DNA from: Methanobacteriales archaeon HGW-Methanobacteriales-1
GTDB taxonomy: Archaea > Methanobacteriota > Methanobacteria > Methanobacteriales > Methanobacteriaceae
Length of the DNA: 64,000 nt
Direction of reading: 5' to 3'
Assembly (NCBI GenBank): GCA_002839705.1
Contig: PGYO01000001.1
Location: 310,001 to 374,000, forward strand
In this document: positions 60,132 through 64,000 of the stretch, one piece after another
Position numbering within the stretch: position 1 is the stretch's first letter
Layout of the letters: every line of letters starts with the position of its first letter
Notes under the pieces: generated by a model
Told to the model about the DNA's origin: nothing
The model's input: only the letters and a program-made list of their open reading frames with translations
Database searches by the model: none
Program-made: the position numbers and the translations under genes

Positions 60132-60437
60132 TTATTCCTCCTCAGTACTCTCTGCTGAGGCTTCTTTATTTTTGTTAAGGACGTGTTCGGTTTCAACATC
60201 GTTTAAACTTTCTGCAGTCCCGTAAATTTTAGCGTAACCTTTGGCTTTACCTTCACCGAAGTGAGGTTTTACTTTATCTACCACTAGGAGGTTTTTATCC
60301 GCATCTAACATAGCTACTAGCTTGCTTTTAACGTCTAATATTTTAGGGGTGGATTCGCCTTGATATACACATTCAAAATCTATTTCGGTTCTATCTAAGA
60401 GTGGATTTTCAGTTTTTTTGATTATATTGATTTCCAT
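60132..60437 (-). CDS. rps24e: Ribosomal protein S24e
   Basis: The 101-residue 30S protein begins [19 protein letters not shown] and contains [19 protein letters not shown], both typical of S24e. Its ATG overlaps the stop of the dephospho-CoA kinase gene as TAATG, with GAGGAGG upstream. It is followed by S27ae. Confidence 0.95.
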   Translation of the reverse strand: MEINIIKKTENPLLDRTEIDFECVYQGESTPKILDVKSKLVAMLDADKNLLVVDKVKPHFGEGKAKGYAKIYGTAESLNDVETEHVLNKNKEASAESTEEE

Positions 60438-60940
60438 TATTGTGCCTCCTCAAATTCATTGATTAATTCTTCAGCTTTTTTCTTTAATTTATTCGCTTCA
60501 ACAACAACCAATCCTTCATTGGGTTGCCCATACAGTACAACTGCATTTTCAGGGGCCATTAAAATACTGGGAAGGACCGCCAAGTCTTCCTCTCCTTCAA
60601 CCACAATTAAAAAATTTTCCTTGCTGTTTGATGAAGAGCTAATAGCATGGTCTATGGTTTCCCATAGATCTTCAGTTATGGTTCCAGGTGGATTTTCAGC
60701 ATTTAATATTGTTGCTTGATATTCTATTTCATGATCTGAATCCTTTCTTTGTATTCGATTATCTATTATTCCTAATCGAGGATATACTTGGGATTCAATG
60801 AGATTTCTTGTAGTAACATCACCAACAGAGATTATATAGTCATATTCTGCTAAAGAGTTTTTTACTTCGTTAAGGGAAGTGTATAGATTACCTAATGGCT
60901 CTTTTAACTTTGATCTTAACTCTTTTGTTAGCATTAACAC
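60437..60940 (-). CDS. GTP-dependent dephospho-CoA kinase (DUF359)
   Basis: The archaeal enzyme for the last step of CoA synthesis, using GTP to phosphorylate dephospho-CoA. The 167-residue protein has the DUF359 segments IISVGDVTTRNLIE, GIIDNRIQRK, NPPGTITEDLWE and VVEGEEDLAVLPSIL. The GTG at 60940 overlaps the Spt4 stop as TAGTG and has GAGG at proper spacing; an ATG two codons later is the alternative. Together with pantoate kinase it covers two archaeal-specific CoA steps. Confidence 0.9.
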   Translation of the reverse strand: MLMLTKELRSKLKEPLGNLYTSLNEVKNSLAEYDYIISVGDVTTRNLIESQVYPRLGIIDNRIQRKDSDHEIEYQATILNAENPPGTITEDLWETIDHAISSSSNSKENFLIVVEGEEDLAVLPSILMAPENAVVLYGQPNEGLVVVEANKLKKKAEELINEFEEAQ

Positions 60941-61118
60941 TATCTAACCCTCAGTGCATATTCTCCAGGGATGTTGATATTCAGTTCATGGGCTATATCT
61001 GAACGTTCGGGATCTATTATTATTAAAAGACCACTCCAGTTAGTTGATGTAGTTATATTACATACTGGACAACGTTCCTCTGTTGTTATACGTTTGCACC
61101 GGGTGCAAGCTTTCATAC

Positions 61119-61122
<4 letters not shown>
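60940..61122 (-). CDS. spt4: Transcription elongation factor Spt4 (RpoE'')
   Basis: The 60-residue zinc protein partners Spt5 to keep RNA polymerase processive. It has ACTRCKRIT and [20 protein letters not shown] with the four zinc cysteines, followed by the conserved [10 protein letters not shown]. Its ATG overlaps the rpo7 stop in ATGA, and its stop overlaps the next start, so all three are coupled. Confidence 0.93.
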
Positions 61123-61676
<554 letters not shown>

Positions 61677-61825
61677 ATAGATCCCTCGGTTAAATTTCTT
61701 TTAATTTCATATAAAATTATCAAGTAACAATAGACTTATTAAAAATATAAAACATTAATTTATTTTATATCATCCTACTATTACTAACTATTCCTACTAT
61801 TACTAATTGTTATATTAGTATATTA

Positions 61826-62350
61826 TTATTCTTCTTTTTTATATAAATCTATGGAATGATTAATTGCTTCAAATGCCTTTTGGGCATTTTCCCAACCAAG
61901 TACTTCGGTTGTTTTTCCTTCAAGATGTTTATATTCCTTGAAGAAATGGGCAATTTCTTTTAATAAATGAGAAGGAACATCATCGATGTCTTTTATATCT
62001 GTGAATTTAGGATCGTTTAAGGGGACTGCAAGTATCTTGTCGTCCATGTCTCCACCATCAATCATTCTCATGATACCAATAGGCCGAGCTTCAATAATAC
62101 ATCCGGGGAATGTTGGCTGTTCCATAAGGACCATAATGTCCATGGGATCTCCATCATCATAAATAGTTTGAGGTATTAATCCATAATCTGCAGGATAAAC
62201 AAATGGTGAATATAAAACTCTATCCAGAGCAAAAGACTCTAGATCTTTGTCGTATTCGTATTTATTTCTTGATCCTTTTGGTATTTCGATTACTGCGTAT
62301 ACAACTTCCGGTATTGATGGTCCGGGAACAATATCTTTCCAGAGATTCAC
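61826..62350 (-). CDS. ppa: Inorganic pyrophosphatase (family I)
   Basis: It hydrolyses pyrophosphate released in biosynthesis. The 174-residue protein has the substrate segments [25 protein letters not shown] and the magnesium-binding [11 protein letters not shown], followed by [12 protein letters not shown]. The start is GTG at 62350 with GGAGG upstream. It lies within the aIF2 gamma to S27ae stretch. Confidence 0.95.
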   Translation of the reverse strand: MNLWKDIVPGPSIPEVVYAVIEIPKGSRNKYEYDKDLESFALDRVLYSPFVYPADYGLIPQTIYDDGDPMDIMVLMEQPTFPGCIIEARPIGIMRMIDGGDMDDKILAVPLNDPKFTDIKDIDDVPSHLLKEIAHFFKEYKHLEGKTTEVLGWENAQKAFEAINHSIDLYKKEE

Positions 62351-62503
62351 TAATATTCCTCCTTATTCATTGGAATTGGATAATGATATATAATCGTTAG
62401 TTAATTAATTTTATTTATTAATTTCAATTCTATTAGAATTATATTTACATTAAATAATTTTAATTCATATTATGATTATAATATTAATTTTATTATAATA
62501 AAT

Positions 62504-62928
62504 TTATTTTAAATGCCCATCTATGGCTAAATACTTTCTTTGCCTCAAGTAAACAACTTTTATTCCATTTTCTCGAGCTTTTTCTCTTAATTCTTTATCA
62601 TTTGTACATAGAATTTTTGAAATCCGAATAAGAGCATCATCTACTTTTTCAGCTTTTTCTAATGGAATTTTTTTGATTTCAAAAGGATGAGATTTTGCCA
62701 TTTTGAGGCCAATATTTGCTGCAATTTTATTTTTTCCTTTAGAACCTTTTTTAATGCCATGCAATTCATTTATAATGAAATCTGGCACAATTAGTCGGTA
62801 AGAAGGTAAAATCTTTTCCAGTTCATAGATTATATCTACATTGAACTGGAAGGGTATCATAAAAAATTTGCGTCTAGGACTGCCTCCTTGGAAGACTCAG
62901 TGTCCTTTGACTTAGATGATGATACCAT
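62504..62928 (-). pseudogene. PIN-domain RNase (Fcf1/Utp24-like) interrupted by a one-base frameshift
   Basis: Two frames together give a complete PIN-domain protein of about 141 residues. The 5' frame starts at ATG 62928, inside the end of the aIF2 gamma gene, and reads through EAVLDANF, which holds the first catalytic Asp, then hits TGA after a run of six T's (62861-62866). The 3' frame continues with MIPFQFNVDIIYELEK, VPDFIINELHG, and CTNDKELREKA with further acidic residues. One missing T restores the fold. It could be a sequencing error, a real mutation or recoding. PIN proteins of this type process rRNA. Confidence 0.75.
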
Positions 62929-64000
62929 ATCCTATTAACCTCCATCTAGCACCAACTCTACGTGATAGAGCAACTCTGTCACCTTTTTCTGCAGCCACTG
63001 GTAGTTTAAGTGTTACTTTGGCTTTATTTCCAGCAGTAGTGACAACTCCTATAGTGGTAGTTGTTCCTGCATTTATCATGAGTGGTTCTTTGGCTTTGAT
63101 GGGTTCTACTTCTCGTTCTTCCTTAGTACCAACTACTCGGTCTAATAAATGAACTTCCATTCCTAATTCATGCAGGACTGGAGGTAATGTCTCTGGTTCT
63201 CCTGCAACAGATCCTGAAAGTGAATCTGCTTTAGTTAGTGCCGCATCGAGATTGGTTCCTATTCCAACCAGTCCACCTGGCCCTACTTCTTCAACATCTT
63301 CTCCACCAGCTATTAACCCAGTGATTTCTGAGTGAAGACTGATCCATTTCTGTTTCCCGTCTTTATTAATTTGAATACCTGGTTTAATCTCAATTTCGTC
63401 ACCGACTTTTAGTGTTCCCTGAACTAGAGAACCTCCAATGACTCCACCTACCATAGTACTTGGATGAGATCCGGGTTTGTTAATATCAAAAGAACGAGCC
63501 ACGTATAATTTGGCTGGTTTGTCAGCAAATCTCTCAGGACTACTAATCTTCTTTTCGATTAAATCAATGAGTATATCAATATTAGCGCCTTGCTGAGCAG
63601 ACACTGGAATTATAGGGGCGTCTTCTGCGCATGTACCCTTAACAAACTCTTTAATTTCGTTGTAGCTCTCTATTGCTCTTTCTTTGGATACAATATCAAT
63701 TTTGTTTTGAACTACTATAACTTCTTTAACACCAATAACATCCAATGCCATTAAGTGTTCTTTGGTTTGGGGTTGAGGGCAGTGTTCGTTAGCGGCAATA
63801 ACCAGAACAGCTCCATCCATAATAGCAGCTCCTGAGAGCATGGTGGCCATTAAGGTTTCGTGTCCTGGGGCATCTACAAAGGATACTTTCCTCAGCATCT
63901 CGGTTTCCTTTCCACATTCTTCACAAACCAGTGCAGTAGTATAGCATTGGGGTTCCGCACATTCCGCACATTTACGGAAAGTAATGTCAGCATATCCTAA
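62912..64000 (-). CDS. Translation initiation factor aIF2 subunit gamma (5' end outside window)
   Basis: The GTP-binding subunit of aIF2 that brings initiator tRNA to the ribosome. Within the window are a zinc knuckle ([10 protein letters not shown] and CEECGKE), the switch [29 protein letters not shown], the G4 motif NKID and the C-terminal beta-barrel domains ending [24 protein letters not shown] and the zinc knuckle separate aIF2 gamma from EF-Tu and IF2. The N-terminus with the P-loop lies beyond base 64000. The PIN gene starts inside its last codons. Confidence 0.95.
   Translation of the reverse strand, partial: LGYADITFRKCAECAEPQCYTTALVCEECGKETEMLRKVSFVDAPGHETLMATMLSGAAIMDGAVLVIAANEHCPQPQTKEHLMALDVIGVKEVIVVQNKIDIVSKERAIESYNEIKEFVKGTCAEDAPIIPVSAQQGANIDILIDLIEKKISSPERFADKPAKLYVARSFDINKPGSHPSTMVGGVIGGSLVQGTLKVGDEIEIKPGIQINKDGKQKWISLHSEITGLIAGGEDVEEVGPGGLVGIGTNLDAALTKADSLSGSVAGEPETLPPVLHELGMEVHLLDRVVGTKEEREVEPIKAKEPLMINAGTTTTIGVVTTAGNKAKVTLKLPVAAEKGDRVALSRRVGARWRLIGYGIII

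Noticed and set aside
62504-62860. Stand-alone PIN gene starting at the internal ATG 62860
   Set aside because: That start omits the first catalytic Asp; the upstream frame supplies it, so a frameshift in one gene is the better reading.
62912-64000. IF2 or EF-Tu instead of aIF2 gamma
   Set aside because: The zinc knuckle and [11 protein letters not shown] segment belong to aIF2 gamma.

Overview
The window is a low-GC archaeal chromosome segment, most likely from a mesophilic Methanobacterium-type methanogen (order Methanobacteriales). This rests on gene content: F420 biosynthesis (cofC), cobamide biosynthesis (cbiF), the archaeal aromatic route from an aldolase plus dehydroquinate synthase II, pantoate kinase with GTP-dependent dephospho-CoA kinase, glycerol-1-phosphate dehydrogenase and geranylgeranyl reductase for archaeal lipids, PriS/PriL primase, aIF2 gamma, S24e/S27ae, Rpo7/Spt4, a NikR-family regulator and several archaeal DUF families. 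No rRNA, tRNA, CRISPR array or transposase was recognised.

Layout. 1-10.8 kb is core metabolism and information processing: PHP hydrolase, pantoate kinase, methyltransferase, the two aromatic-pathway enzymes, an HprK-like P-loop protein, ThpR, CCA-adding enzyme and primase. 10.9-14.7 kb is a block with two orphan membrane proteins (a 23-residue-repeat protein and a beta-helix pentapeptide-type protein), bracketed by imperfect 60-bp direct repeats. 15-20.3 kb holds metG with a DUF530-type partner, a double-HTH protein and a GlcNAc-phosphate transferase. 20.5-25.9 kb, all on the minus strand, is the most unusual region: two pilin-like proteins, a Roadblock protein, a degenerate KaiC domain fused to a small GTPase, two KaiC-like ATPases and a TPR protein. 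26-32.9 kb carries archaeal DUF proteins, cbiF, a NikR-like regulator facing a Zn/Mn-type ABC transporter, and a tiny Sm-like protein. 33-42.4 kb is housekeeping (rpiA, egsA, proS, cofC, thiD, purA, an AAA ATPase). 42.6-52 kb is accessory: LtrA, a GC-rich catalase-peroxidase, a hydrolase, a TetR/YhgE efflux pair and Hsp20. 52.4-64 kb returns to core genes: ferredoxin with geranylgeranyl reductase, a UbiA enzyme, a KH/PP-loop ATPase, argH and the translation/transcription operon ending in aIF2 gamma, in which the PIN-domain gene carries an apparent one-base frameshift.

Starts. Most well-supported starts have either GGAG about 7-8 nt upstream or GGTGA(T) about 3-5 nt upstream, which is one anti-Shine-Dalgarno register seen two ways. 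I used this to choose between candidate starts and to propose two ATT starts. Several genes look leaderless, with a TATA box 25-28 nt before the start codon.
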